In this document: in pieces, positions 42,102 to 54,088 of the stretch
Layout: each line of letters starts with the position of its first letter
Position numbering within the stretch: the first letter of the stretch is position 1
NCBI GenBank assembly: GCA_028274465.1
Contig: CM051457.1
Span: 70,902,496 to 70,966,495, forward strand
DNA length: 64,000 nucleotides
DNA from: Plantago ovata
Taxonomy: Eukaryota; Streptophyta; Magnoliopsida; Lamiales; Plantaginaceae
Reading direction: 5' to 3'
Program-made: the position numbers and the translations under genes
The notes under the pieces: model-generated
The model's input: the letters and a program-made list of their open reading frames with translations, nothing else
Told to the model about the DNA's origin: nothing
The model's database searches: none

Positions 42102-42170
42102 CTGCTGAGCAGGGAGTGTTGGTTCTGGTGCAGAGGCTTCAGCAGCCATCTGACTTGCATCTTGAGAAGT

Positions 42171-42245
42171 CTGTAGAGATAATATAATATTAGCAAAAGA
42201 ACAATTTTCAGAAATTGAAGTTTTACTGATGGTTGAATTAACTAC
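42171..42245 (-). other. putative intron/exitron 1 of Sire-3 ORF3
   Basis: 75 nt with the same GT and AG borders as 646-720 of Sire-1. Confidence 0.5.
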
Positions 42246-44312
42246 CTGCTGAAGAAGGACAGGTTGTGGCTCAGTCCTTTCAGCATTAACAGTTTCTTCA
42301 GCTTCTTGGACTGTTTCTTTAGCGGACTTCTGGTTTTGCTCTATCTGAGAAAGCTGTGCGGTTTCAGCGATCTCCCTTGTCTCTGAAATGACAAGTTGAG
42401 CAGAAGCATCTTGACCTTTGAGCTCACTGCTTGTCATGAAGAGATCAATTGACTTGTTGGATGATTCTTCAATTTCCAACTCCATTTGTTTGCTTAAATC
42501 TTCCAGTACAAGCTGGACTTTGTCAGTTGATGTCTTGGGTGAGCTTGGGCCAGTATTCTCAGCATCACGAGATGCGTCGTTGAATAATGCTTCTTGAGTT
42601 TCAGCAACTTCAGGAACTGGAACCATTGCTATTTCAGCAACTTGTCCTTCAGCAAGCGTCGTTTCAGCAACTTGATAAGTTGCTTGTTCAACAACCATCT
42701 TTTCAGCAGCATCAACAAGTGCCGCTTTTTGCAGATCAGCAGCAATGTCGCTTATTGGTTCCATAGTTGGATCGTCAAAGTTATCTACAATGTAGATATC
42801 GGGGACTTGGGCAGGAATTTCATTTCCACTTCCTTGTGGTCAATTCTCAGTAGAATTATCAACATTGAGTTGATTGTTGAAGGCTTCCGCAAACACTTCA
42901 ACATTGCTGACATAGGCTTCAGTAATTATCTCAGCAACATCTACTAGCAAATGCGTTTCAGCATTTGTCTGGGAATTGACTGAGGGGTCTTGGACATCAG
43001 GGACTGACTGGCGAGCCAGTGTTTTCTTCCTTTTGTTGCTCGTCCGTTTCCTCTTAGGTACGGGGTTTGCTGATGACGCTGCAGTCTGAGTGTCATCATC
43101 AGCTTTCCTCTTTTTCTTGTTAGATTTCTCCAGTTTCTCAGAGTCATCTATAGTTGCATTTTTAGCAACGGGTGTTGTACACGTACCTTGTTGATTTTCT
43201 ATAGCAGTTTCATTTGTGTTACCACCACCAACATCAGTTTCATCTCTAAGTTGCTGAGTGGTAACATCTGCAGCAGTTGTATACCTTTCTTGCTGGCTTG
43301 TGCTGACAACATTTGCAGTTGTTGTCTTCTTAGTTTTCTTTCCAGCAAACTTAGGTACATTCTTCTTGTAGAAAGATCTTCCCACATTGCACACAGATTT
43401 CTTGATTGGCAATGGGTTTCTTAGCTGAATCCTGAAATGTTCAAGGATATAGCATATCTTGATTCCATACATAACTGGAAAGGAAGGTGAGACCTTGTTG
43501 TCTTCTACCTTTACCTTAAACTTAGTAACACAATCAACAAGCCTGTTGAAAATGTACTTAGCCCAGTTAAGTTCCGTTTTATTTTCATGGATATGCATCA
43601 GCAATGGCCATCTTCTCAGGCCTATTTGGTCAATTCCTCCAACTTGGGAGTCAAGAACTTTTATCAGTAGCAGAGCTACTAGACCAAGTGAATGGCAGAG
43701 ATGCTTTCTCTTAACGTGCTTTGTCCAAGTCACGGGAGCTATCTCGCCTTTCTTCATTTTCTCATTTCTGACGTCACTGTAGAAAGCTTCAATTTCTTCG
43801 TCAGTGGCAGTGACGTCATCTTCAGTTCCAGTGGTTGGAATCTGAAAAATCTCCGCTAAATCAGTCCATTTCAGGACGATTTGCGTGTTCTTAACATAAG
43901 TAAGGATCACTTTTTCAGTGACTCCGTTACTGTCTGTAAGGGACTGGATTTCTGCATTGTTGTAGAATTCCATTGTATCAATCATGCTCAATTGCTTAGT
44001 GCGAGCAGAGATAAAGTTCATGAGGCCTTGCTATTTGATAAACTCAAGCGCCTCTTCATTTTCGTCATCGAGTTCTTGTTCATAAAAGTACCTAATGTAC
44101 TTTTCTTTTGCAAACCCTCCCCATTGCATCAACATCTCACACTTTGCAGTGTCAAGATATGACGGAGGCATAGGTTTTTCTGAGATTCGGTCGTTTTTCA
44201 ACACAACTTTCATCGTGTTTGTGGCCGGAGTAGTCACCGGAGCAGTGCGTGTTTCAGCACTGTCAACCTTTGACGACTTTGAGGACTTACATGACTGTCT
44301 CTTAGGAGCCAT

Positions 44313-45217
44313 TCTTTTTATAGAGCAAGAAAATGTGTACGAAAAGAGATAGTTTGCTTTTTGACCGGAGGTACAGTAGATTCAGGCTAAAATTTGCAGA
44401 GAAAGGAAATGTGAGTTAAAGAATTTTGTCATTTCTCTAACTCCTTCTTTATATAGTGTCTCTGTGTGTGAGAAACTCAATCGATTTGAGCTCTCGGCAA
44501 GGGTAAAACAGAGAAACACTGGAGTTAGTGGAGCCTTTGCATTGAATGCGTAGTGGCCCACTAACTAAAACCGTCAGAGCACTATCTCTCTTTGTTTTGT
44601 TAGCCGTTAGATAAGTAACTCCCTTTAATCAATGGCCACGATTGAATTTCATGTCATGATTATTGCGAGTTTATCTGTGCCAGTTTAACGTCACAAATTG
44701 ATTTTACCGAGTTTAAGGGATAGATTGCTTGCTGAAATAAACAAGAATCTTTTCAGCGAGTTTGAATTAACAACCTAGATACTTGCTGAAAGTTCCCCCT
44801 TACTTAGATATCTCATAATTTCCTAAGATTAAAAGATATTTCTGATTTCCCGTATCAGTAAATTCTTTTGTACTTGAGACATCCTTTGGTAAAATCTGAG
44901 AGATGAGCTTTGCTCTTTTTCTGAGTTTCCGTCTCAGAAAATTCCTTAGATACTTGAATACCTGTTTCAGTATCTTTTGATTATCTGAGTGCCTGTCTCA
45001 GCAATCCTTAAGTTCTTTCTCTTACTGAGTGCCTGTCTCAGCAAGTGATCAAGTTTCCTAACAAATACCCGTTTTGAAGGAATTACTTGCTGAATGCCTG
45101 TTTCAGCAATCATGTAGAGACTTATCATTTCTTAGAAGAAATCAGTGACTAAGTCTTTTAGACAGGAATACTTTGGCTTGCTGAATACCTGTTTCAGCAT
45201 TCTGCCAAGTGTATCCT
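44313..45217 (-). repeat. Sire-3 pol-ORF3 spacer with degenerate repeats
   Basis: This is the third copy of the array, with units based on GAATGCCTGTTTCAGCAAT between about 44850 and 45210. The 44313-44800 part is the conserved ORF3 leader. Confidence 0.7.
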
Positions 45218-45613
45218 TTATTGAGGTAGTTCAATCAATCCAAGTTTATACCTTAGCATTGCGAACCTATTATCCGGTAGGGGCTTGGTGAAGATGTCAG
45301 CAAGCTGATCTTCGGTGCCTACTTTCACAACCTCAATATCACCTTTTTCCACATGATCTCTAATGAAATGATGTCTAATATCAATGTGCTTAGTCCTAGA
45401 GTGAAACTTAGGATTTTGAGTGATTGCAATAGCACTTGTATTATCACAAAAGATTGGTGTTTTCTTTGCAGAAATACCATAATCTCTTAATTGTTGCTGA
45501 ATCCATAGGATTTGAGCTGTGCAACAACCAGCTGCAATGTATTCAGATTCAGTAGATGAATTGGCAACACAGGTTTGCTTCTTGCTGAACCATGATATTA
45601 ATCTAGTACCCAA
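45218..45613 (-). pseudogene. Sire-3 RNase H (C-terminal pol)
   Basis: The open stretch holds ISWFSKKQTCVANSSTESEY, FCDNTSAIAITQNPKFHSRT, KHIDIRHHFIRDHV and DIFTKPLPDNRF and ends at the TAA 45218-45220. This is the best RNase H end among the three copies. A one-base deletion near 45685 separates it from RT. Confidence 0.85.
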
Positions 45614-46606
45614 AAACTGACAAGTTCCAGAGGTACTTTTTCTATCAAGAGTTGATCCTCCATGATCAGCATCAGAATAACCAACAATTCAAGTCCAGAA
45701 TCTTTAGGATACCATAATCCAACATTGACTGTACCTTTAACATATTTCAGTATCTTGATTGCCTTTTTGTAGTGTGATTCTCTTGGATCAGATTGGAATC
45801 TTGCACACACACAAACAGCATACTGAATGTCAGGTCTACTTGCTGTTAGATACAACAAGGAACCAATGAGCTTCCTATACTTGTGTTCTTCAACACTTTT
45901 GTCCTCTTTAGTATAGCCCAATTTGGTACCAACACTCATAGGGATCTTTTCAGGTTTCTCATCCTCTTTGATCCTAAACTTTATGAGCATTTCTTTCGCA
46001 TACTTTGCTTGATTTATGAATATTCCATCTTTGAGTTGCTTGACTTGCAATCCTAGGAATAATTCAATTTTCCCATCATACTCATTTCAAACTTATTTGT
46101 CATGAGTTTGGCAAAATCATCACAAAGTTGCTTGTCCTTAGATCCAAAAATTATGTCATCCACATAAATTTGAACTAAGAGTATTTTTACCATCATGGTT
46201 CATGGTAAATAAAGTTTTGTCAACTTCACCTTTCTTGAAACCATTTTCCAGCAAGAACTTAGCCAAGGTATCATACCATGCTCTTGGTGCTTGCTTTAGA
46301 CCATATACAGCTTTCTGAAGCTTGTATACCATCTTGATTTCTGAGGGAAGTTCAAAGCCGGGGTTGTTCTAGGTAGACTTCTTCAGCAAGTTCACCATTT
46401 AAGAATGCACTTTTAACATCCATTTGGTAAACAATGAAGTCATTGTGAGCAGCAAAGGCCAAGAAAAGCCTAATTGCATCCAATCTTGCAACTGGTGCAT
46501 AAGACTCATCATAGTCCAATCCTTCAGTCTGACAGTAACCTTGAGCAACTAAGCGTGCTTTATTTCTTGTTACTTCACCAGACTCGCTCAGCTTGTTTCT
46601 GAACAC
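45614..46606 (-). pseudogene. Sire-3 reverse transcriptase, broken
   Basis: Motifs include [40 protein letters not shown], the YGLKQAPRAWY region and the YVDD region near 46155-46190. The remaining part is QVKQLKDGIFINQAKYAKEM. Small indels near 46060, 46185 and 46360 disrupt the frame. Confidence 0.83.
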
Positions 46607-48218
46607 CCACTTGTACCAATAGCTTTCTTGTCTTCAGCAAGTGGCACAAGTTTCCAGACTTTGTTTCTTTCAAATTGATCCAGTTCTTCTTGCATTGCCT
46701 TATCCATTCAGAATGCTTTAAAGCTTCTTCTATGGTTTTAGGTTCAATTTCTGAAACAAAGCAAGAGAACAATGATTCTACTTCTACGACAATTGCTTCT
46801 TCAGCAAGTCCATGAGTAGCTTTGGATCTAGTCACTTGGCGTTTATTAATATCGCCAATCATATCCGTAGAGGGATGATCTCTAATCCATTTATTAACAG
46901 GTTTTCTGTTTGTTGGATCAGGATATGTTTGCTCATCAGCATGTGACTCTTCAGTATGTACTTGTTCAGTACTACTGGGAATTTGTGTCTCTGCTGAGAT
47001 TTGTTCATCAGCAACTGCTTGTTCAGCATTGCTAGATTGAGGTATTCATCAGCAGGCACTGGAGATTGCGTAATTTCAGCAACTTCCGGAGCAACCGCGT
47101 CTTTTGCTGGAAATTCTTTGTCGTGAACTATATTTATCTTGTCATGACTCGGGGGAGGAGAGTCATTGTCAGAATCATCATTTAGTTCAATTGACTTGAT
47201 TTGCCTAGCATCAGATTCAGTTCTTTGCTCATGTATGATTAGCTTTTTCATACATTCTGATATTTCTTCTTCAGCAGGCACACCTTGTGACTTTTCGTAG
47301 AATACAACATGCACTGATTCTTCAATCTTTTGTGCCTTTTTGTTGTAAACTCTATAAGCTTTACTATGCAAGGAGTAGCCAAGAAATATCGCTTCGTCTG
47401 CCTTTGGTTGAAATGTTCTTAGGTATTCTCTACCATTGTTAAGAACGAAACACTTGCAACCAAATACTCTTAGATGAGTGATGTTAGGAGGTCTTCCAAC
47501 AAACAATTCATAAGGAGTTTTGTTGTATTCCTTAGTAATCAAACATCTGTTTTGAGTAACAGGCGGTATTAATCGCTTCAACCCAATAAGCCTCACTTAT
47601 TTCAGTGTCAGCAAGCATTGTTCTTGCGGCTTCTTTCAGGGTACGATTCTTCCGTTCAGCAACACCATTTTGCTGTGGTGTTCTTACTGAGGATAACTGA
47701 TGTTGAATACCTTTTGAGGTACAATATTCAGTTATGTACTGGTTTACAAACTCAGTACCATGGTCTGTCCTTATGACTTTTACCTTGTCATTTTTCATGA
47801 CTTCAAGCTTATTCAGCAAGTTAGGTATTTCAGTCTTGGTTTCAGATTTGTGCTTGATGAATACTACCCAAGTGAATCTTGAATAGTCATCTACCACGAC
47901 TAGACCATACTTCTTACCAGCATAGCTTGTTGAAGAAGATTCAAACAAGTCCATGTGCAAGAGTTGTAAAGGTTTTGTAGTTGACGGTACTGCCTTGTTC
48001 TTGAAAGAAGATTTGGTTTGCTTTCCTTGCTGACATGCATTGCAAACACCATCCTTCTTAAAAGTAACCCTAGGTAATCCAACTACAAGTGCCTTTTTAG
48101 ACAGCTTATTCAGCGTCTTGAAGTTTAGATGACTTGTTCGTTTATGCCTGAACAAGGCATTTTTCAACAATTGCTGAAGACCAATCAACGGTGTACAAGC
48201 CTCCTGATCTTCTTGCAA
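46575..48218 (-). pseudogene. Sire-3 integrase and linker, broken
   Basis: From high to low coordinates it shows HKRTSHLNFKTLNKL, CNACQQGKQTKSSFK, LLHMDLFESS, VVDDYSRFTW, VIRTDHGTEFVNQ and QQNGVAERKNRTLKEAAR, so all three catalytic acidic residues are present. A deletion near 47560 shifts the frame into the linker, and further lesions occur near 46860 and 47040. The site corresponding to the MITE in Sire-2 is empty here. Confidence 0.85.
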
Positions 48219-48545
48219 TCATTATTACCTTTTAGTCTCGAAATCCAAGTTTACATTCATCACTTTTAATTTCGATGAAGTATCCTTGTCAGCAAACTGA
48301 CTCATGCTGAAAAGGTTAAACTTAAGATTTTTGACATAAAGAACTCCAGTAATGGTTATGCATCCTAACTTCACATCACCATAGCCTTTTGTAGATCCGG
48401 AGCCTCCACCAAAACCTTATTGTTGGACCTTTAGACCACCGTCTATAGTTTATAAGGTTATTCTTGTTGCCCGTCATGTGCTTTCCACAACCACTATCAA
48501 AGTGCCAGATTGCATCGTTTGTCTCCGTGGCTGAAGTCTGCACAA
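48219..48545 (-). pseudogene. Sire-3 pol protease, broken
   Basis: WHFDSGCGKHMTG lies at about 48470-48510, followed by the strand-rich LGCITITGVLYVKNLKFNL and small indels near 48225-48290 and 48410. Confidence 0.75.
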
Positions 48546-49408
48546 TCAAGAGCAAACAAGTTAATTATCCAATGATGGATGTCCATTAACATGTTCAAGA
48601 ATGCGTCCAGTGGAAACCCAAGTCTAAGTTTTTCAACTTTGACTTGTTTTCTACTTGCTGAGGAACTAGGAGGTTTTGAGCTGAAAGACTTTTGACTCGT
48701 GCTGGTCAAATCCACTTTCTGATGTGGTGTCTTGCTCTGTTGACCTTTTTGCTGAACATACTTTTCAGTAAGTTCTTTTCTAGCAAGGTTCCTTCTAGTC
48801 CTAGCATTGGGAGTCTTTTCAGAACTCTTAGGCTTGATTTTCTTCATCTCTTTGAAGTATCTTTGCTGACTTTGCTTATACTCATGAAAGAGTTGACTTT
48901 GCTTGGTTTTGAAACCGAGTCCACTTTTCGGAGAATGCTGAGCTTTAGCTTCAGCAACCTTACTTGATTCAGGTTTGTCAGCAAAGGACTTCTGATTACT
49001 TTTAGTAATCTTGCCTTTAGTCTTAACAACTTGCTTTTCAGCAACTTGTTTGGCGGAATGCTTCACCATTCTTTTTCTTTCCAGTTTGCTTCTCAGCAAC
49101 CTGTTTTCCTTTTAAAGTCTTGTTACTTTGAGTAGCAACAGCGGGCTTTATGGTCATAGGTACTTGATTGCATGTTTCAGCAACCTTAGTTTGACCAAAC
49201 TGATAGATTTCTGGTAGACTACTATCAGTAGCACGTACAAAGGAGATAGGTGATTTATCTTTTTCAAGATTCTACGTTGCTCCTAAACCTTCTTTCTGAG
49301 ATGGATCTCTCAATAAGAGTTTAGTTCAGTCAGCGTATTACTTGCTTCCACATGATTTGAAATTGATTTTCATCTTTTTCATTTCTTGGATTTCAGCAAT
49401 AACTTTAG
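48546..49408 (-). pseudogene. Sire-3 gag, C-terminal part up to the gap
   Basis: It matches Sire-2 15612-16440: Lys-rich with KQVAEKQ repeats, SGLGFKTKQSQLFHEYKQSQ and ARRNLARKELTEKYVQQKGQ. Small deletions occur near 48624, 49070, 49260 and 49310. It runs into the N gap at 49409. Confidence 0.78.
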
Positions 49409-49508
49409 NNNNNNNNNNNNNNNNNNNNNNNNNNNNNNNNNNNNNNNNNNNNNNNNNNNNNNNNNNNNNNNNNNNNNNNNNNNNNNNNNNNNNNNNNNNN
49501 NNNNNNNN
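49409..49508. other. Assembly gap (100 N)
   Basis: Exactly 100 N, a size often used for gaps of unknown length. By comparison with Sire-2, about 2.4 kb or more of Sire-3 should lie here: rest of gag, knuckle, primer site and most of the 5' LTR. Confidence 0.98.
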
Positions 49509-49709
49509 TTATTTTCTTTTCAGAAGATAAAATACATCATACGCTAAAGAAAAAACTTATCTAGCACCTAATCTAACTCTTCAGCAAACGTTCCTCTTTT
49601 ACAATGTCCTTAAAATTCTAAATTCCTATGGACCTTAAGAGTACTAGTTACTGGACTTTCCTTAATTTAGCATGGTTAATTGCTCATCAAAATTACAAGT
49701 TTCCTAACA
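49509..49709 (-). repeat. Sire-3 5' LTR, outer end only
   Basis: It matches the last ~200 bp of the 3' LTR (38773-38972) almost exactly and ends TTTCCTAACA before GTCTT. Confidence 0.93.
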
Positions 49710-49714
49710 GTCTT

Positions 49715-49898
49715 CGAGATAGCACACGCAGGGCAAGATGAAAACAAACTTCGCATCGAAAAGGCTTTTGAAGCAGTCGAAGTAACTGAGCAACTTATCA
49801 AGGAGCTTAGCCTGCTAAAGTGTGAAAAGTGCGAAAAAGCAGTCGAAGACGCCCCCCTAGAAGCGGGGGGCGAACCGCCCAATGAGGGGGGCGAGTAG
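49715..49898 (+). pseudogene. Element D gag, 3' part
   Basis: It continues the gag frame directly after the GTCTT duplication and ends at TAG 49896-49898. It is Glu/Lys-rich. The only Cys pair is LKCEKCEK, without a following His-Cys, so there is no complete CCHC knuckle anywhere in this Gag. Confidence 0.8.
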
Positions 49899-49940
49899 CC
49901 CCCCAACTCCAGGGAACTGGACGACCCCAGTTCCCCCGAT

Positions 49941-51158
49941 GTGACACCTGAAACTGATCCCGAGCCACTTCCAGCTGTTACTACCGAGGAGAATGAGTGC
50001 GAAGAGGTGAATCTACTACTCCGTGGAGGCAAGATGACCAAAATTCCTAACTTCGTGCGTCCTAAACGGGTTGAATCTACTGGGACCGAAAATACAGGAC
50101 CAAGCACAGATCAAGAAGTTAGCGAAAGTTCTGAAGAACCTCAAGAAGTTCCAGGAAGGAATGATGAACCAAGACCATCTGTGGAAGACATAGGTGATGA
50201 TGAAGTCGAGGTAGGAACTCCTACGCCAAGGGAACTTCACAAATCTTCTAATCCATATGTGCCTCCAAAGCCACATGTACCATTCCCAAGTCGGATCAAG
50301 CCAACCATGAAGGATATTCGAGAATCACCCCTATTCCAACGCCTCTCAAAAGTGGAAGTCAATGTGCCTCTCTTGGAGTTAATCCAAAACATTCCAGCTT
50401 ATACGAAATTCTTTCGTGATATCAAGAACAAAACTTCAGGAAAGGAAGTGAATGGGGTTGAAACGGTCAACTCAATTGCCGGATTGCCAGTAAAGAAAAA
50501 GTATCCTGGAAGTTTCATCATCGACATCGCCTTAGGGAATGGACGAACTACGAAGACAATGCTTGACTTAGGGGCTAGCATTAACTTAATGCCCTATTCG
50601 GTATACAAGGCCCTGGATCTCGGAGAATTGACACCAACTGATATGGTCGTCCAAATGGCAGACCAAAGTGTGAAGAGGCCGGTCGGGATAATAGAAGACA
50701 TCCTTGTAAAGGTGGACAAATTGATAATCCCAGCTGATTTTGTAGTGATGAAGTCTGCAGACGAGGGAAAGAGCCATATTCGCGAGCACGTAGTACTACT
50801 TGGGAGACCGTTCATGGCGACTACCAACACATGCCTTGAACTTAAGGGAAAGAAAATAACCATGGAGGTAATGGGCGAGAAGATTGAGTTGGTAGGATGC
50901 AGCATCGGAGATAACGAAGTCCCGGAAGAGTTAAATTTTGTCGATTGCTATGATTCCGTGATTTCCGAATTTCATCATTGCCATGATAATCGTGAACCAC
51001 TTGAGGAGGCACTAACCATGCAAACTGAGACGTGCTACATGACCGAAGAAGCAAGGGAACTAGTTGAAATAATGGATAGCACCCCAGAAATTCCCGCAGG
51101 AGAGGAGGTACTTGAACCTTTAGATGAAGAAGAGGAAGAAAGTAGGTTTCCTGAATAG
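49941..51158 (+). pseudogene. Element D protease
   Basis: An open frame of about 405 codons contains SPLFQRLSKVEVNVPLLELI and the protease core LDLGASINLMPYSVYKALDL, with DLGAS in place of the usual DTGAS as in many plant Athila-like elements. MVVQMADQSVKRPVGIIEDI and VVLLGRPFMATTNT follow. It ends at TAG 51156-51158, after which RT-linked sequence continues in the same frame. The stop is therefore either a nonsense mutation or a readthrough site. The gag stop upstream puts protease in a separate frame. Confidence 0.87.
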
Positions 51159-52815
51159 CCTAGCTTAGAATTGAAACCACTTCCTGCGCACCTCAAGTAT
51201 GTGTACTTAGGAGAAAATCAGAAGAAGCCTGTAATTGTCTCCTCACATCTCTCCAACGATGAAGAAAGTAGGTTGATTGAAGTATTGAAAGAAAATTCTG
51301 CAGCTATAGGATGGGGGATCAGTGATATCAAAGGAATTAGCCCTACACGGTGTGTGCACAACATCACTCTAGAGCAAGATGCCAAACCCGTACGTTAGGC
51401 AACCTCATCGAAGGATAAATCCAGCCATGCAAGAGGTGGTAAAGAAAGAAGTGATCAAGTTGCTAGATGCCGATATGATTTACCCCATTCTTGATAGCCG
51501 ATGGGTGAGCCCGGTACAAGTAGTTCCTAAGAAATCAGGAGTCAAGGTGGAAGAGAATGAGAAGGGAGAGTTGGTACCGGTTAGGAAGACCACTGGATGG
51601 CGGATGTGCATTGACTATCGAAGATTAAATGCCGCCACTAAGAAAGACCACTTCCCTTTACCATTTATAGATGGCATGCTAAACCGCCTTGCGGGGTGGA
51701 AGTTTTATTTTTTTCTTGATGGTTTATCAGGTTTCTACCAGATTCCGATTGCACCGGAGGATCAGGAGAAGACGACATTCACTTGCCCATTCAGAACATT
51801 TGCCTATAGGAGGATGCCATTTGGACTATGCAACGCTCCCGCCACGTTTCAAAGGTGCATGCTTTCTGTTTTGTCTGACATGGTAACTAAATTTGGTGAA
51901 GTTTTCATGGATGATTTTTCCCTTTTTGGTGATTCGTTTGATGAATGCTTGCAAAGATTAGATCTTGTTTTGAAAAGGTGCATTGAATGCAATTTGACCT
52001 TAAGCTGGGGGAAGAGTCATTACATGGTTAGAGAAGGCATTGTTCTAGGACATGTAGTTTCTGAAGAGGTATTGAGGTAGACAAGGATAAGATCGAAATC
52101 ATTGAAAAACTTCCCCCACCTACTTGTGTGAAAGAATTGCAATCTTTTCTTGACCATGTAGGGTTTCATAGGAGGTTTATTAAAGATTTTTCAAAAATTG
52201 CTAAACCTTTAAGTAGCTTGCTTGCAAAAGATGTGGTTTTCCATTTCTCTAATGAATGCTTAGTTGCTTTTAATACCCTTAAGGAAAAGCTTGTTTCTTC
52301 TCCCATTGTTGTGCCGCCTGATTGGAATCTTTCTTTTGAGATTATGTGTGATGCTTCGAATTTTGCTATGGGTGCTGTTTTATGCCAAAAAGTTGATAAG
52401 CAGTATCGTGTGATTTATTATGTTAGTAAGACTCTAGACTCTGCGCAAGTTAATTATACAACTACTGAAAAGGAATTTTTAGCTGTTGTCTTTGCTTTAC
52501 AAAAGTTTAGGTCTTAATTAATTGGCCATCCTGTGAATGTCCATACTGATCATGCTGCTTTGAGACATTTGATAGCTAAGCAAGATTCTAAGCCAGGGTT
52601 AATCCGTTGGGTCCTTTTGCTGCAAGACTTTGATTTGACCATAGTGGATAGAGCTGGTAGGGAGAATTTAGTAGCCGATCATTTGTCTAGAATACCTAAT
52701 ATCCCTGTTGATTCGATACCCATCAATGAGGACCTCCTGGATGAGCACTTAATGAAGGCTGATGAAGAGCCATGGTATGCTGATATTGTAAACTATTTGG
52801 CTATGAATGTTTGCC
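51159..52815 (+). pseudogene. Element D reverse transcriptase and RNase H, broken
   Basis: RT motifs are SRWVSPVQVVPKKSG, GWRMCIDYRRLNAATKKDHF, RMPFGLCNAPATFQRCM and the catalytic EVFMDDFSLFGDS (FMDD box, near 51904). RNase H starts with CDASNFAMGAVLCQ and continues with KEFLAVVFALQKFRS and [12 protein letters not shown]. Lesions are an extra four bases at about 51394 (near GTACGT), a one-base deletion near 52070 and a stop at 52516-52518 that probably replaces a Tyr codon. Element E then interrupts after [14 protein letters not shown]. Confidence 0.9.
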
Positions 52816-54088
52816 TGATGAACGGGAATTTGTCGGATTCCAATTGATCAAATAAATTTGTTATTTAAGCCAAAGGCAATCCACAACTACAACGAAAACC
52901 GTAGTGTAGCAGTAGAATGACTCGAGTGTCATTCTCGCAGGACTATAACTAGCTTTATCAAATCTAATTTAGAATATAAAAACAGCAAACAGATAGCAAT
53001 AGGGGGTTTCTAGCAGATAATGGAGATTGGTGATAGTATGGTCCTTCTTAACATAACGGGTCGATAATCATGCATAAATTCCTCGGTCTTGCATAGAGAT
53101 CTTTGAATCAATCTAGTGTCCTGTTGCAAATATTAAGCACTACGAAGATAATTTGGTCTGACAAGTCAATCACGATTGTCCTAATGTGTTCCGTAATTAT
53201 TCAACACTACGAAGATAATTGGTCTGATGGTCGACAAGTGTCCTATTGTGCATAATAATTAATACAACATACGAGAATTTTGGTTACAACTGATCAACGA
53301 AATAAAGCAATGACACGGAGTATAATGCGCGATATAGCCATTAGCATGATTATCTTCCCTTCGCTAAGAATTCACATACTACCACCAATGATAAGTTTAG
53401 CTACTCATAATAGGCATGCAATCAACAGATATCATAGAAGAAAACATGTTGAAAGAATATAAAATAAGTAGAATAAAACTGTAAGATACAAAGTTACCGA
53501 AGGTTGTCAATCTTCGGATGATTGCGGTCCTACGAGCTCCAAAGTGCTATGAAAAAGTATCCCCTAAGCTACAAAACTCCCAGGACAGACCCTGGGAAGT
53601 TCGTACCTAAAACTATAGAGAGAGGTGAGAGAGAAGGTCTGGAAAGATATGATTTTCGGAGAAAAACTGAGCACTATATATAGGCCCCGAAAAACTACGG
53701 GGAGGTTCGCCCCAGCATGCGGCGGTTCGCACCAGACTTTTTCTCGCGGAATTCCGCGTTTTCGACGCGTTTTTGGATTTCTTCCCCTTTTCGGACTCGG
53801 TTTCTGACTTCTAGTAGCCTTCTAACCTCCAGATTCGGCCCCTAGACTTCAAATCCTATCCGGAAACCTTCGGATACTCCAAATAGGCTTCTGGAACACC
53901 AATTTCTTGTCAACTTCAATATAATTGCTCGGAAATCCTCGAATTTCAACCAAACCTGTAAAATAAAATCTAAAGGAAAACGTGACACTATTCTAATAAA
54001 ATGCATTAAAATATAGCTAAATTTTCATAGAGGATAGCTAAAATAGGTGAAAAAGACTCGAATGAAAGTGTAAAATACACATTCATCA
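52816..54088 (-). repeat. Element E 3' LTR
   Basis: This 1273-bp LTR has plus-strand ends TGATGAACGGG and CACATTCATCA. The TATA box (CTATATATAG, palindromic) is at 53674-53683. It carries about 19 bp in its GC-rich segment (53711-53735) that the 5' LTR lacks. Confidence 0.94.

Larger units (their letters stand above)
39242..44312 (-). pseudogene. Sire-3 ORF3, very long, broken
   Basis: ORF3 starts at ATG 44310-44312. Successive open stretches continue to a probable stop at 39242-39244, about 5 kb or some 1,600 codons. Lesions include CAG to TAG near 44033, a stop at 42840, a one-base deletion near 41620, and frameshifts near 41165, 40430, 40230 and 39335. In order there is the KHVKRKHLCHS globular region, NLS-like KKKRKADDD and KRKR clusters, VAET-rich acidic repeats, a DDD/EEE-rich region, a triple TTGETPVI repeat (about 40840-40960), a second NLS-like NKKRKTAAE, and a basic C-terminal region. 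No signal peptide, cleavage site or clear membrane span is visible. The position is that of the Sirevirus env-like gene, but the content suggests a soluble, possibly nuclear protein. Confidence 0.8.
37332..49709 (-). mobile_element. Sire-3: Sirevirus-type Ty1/copia element with both ends, sequence gap inside
   Basis: It is flanked by a perfect GTCTT duplication (37327-37331 and 49710-49714). On the minus strand the order is 5' LTR (mostly in the gap), gag, protease, integrase, RT, RNase H, spacer, ORF3, purine tract and 3' LTR. A run of 100 N (49409-49508) replaces the gag N-terminus, primer site and most of the 5' LTR. All ORFs carry lesions. Confidence 0.95.

Noticed and set aside
39242..44312. 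Calling Sirevirus ORF3 an envelope gene
   Set aside because: No signal peptide, cleavage site or membrane anchor is visible; only the genomic position fits.
49342..49530. 62-codon frame crossing the gap
   Set aside because: It spans the 100 N and has no meaning.
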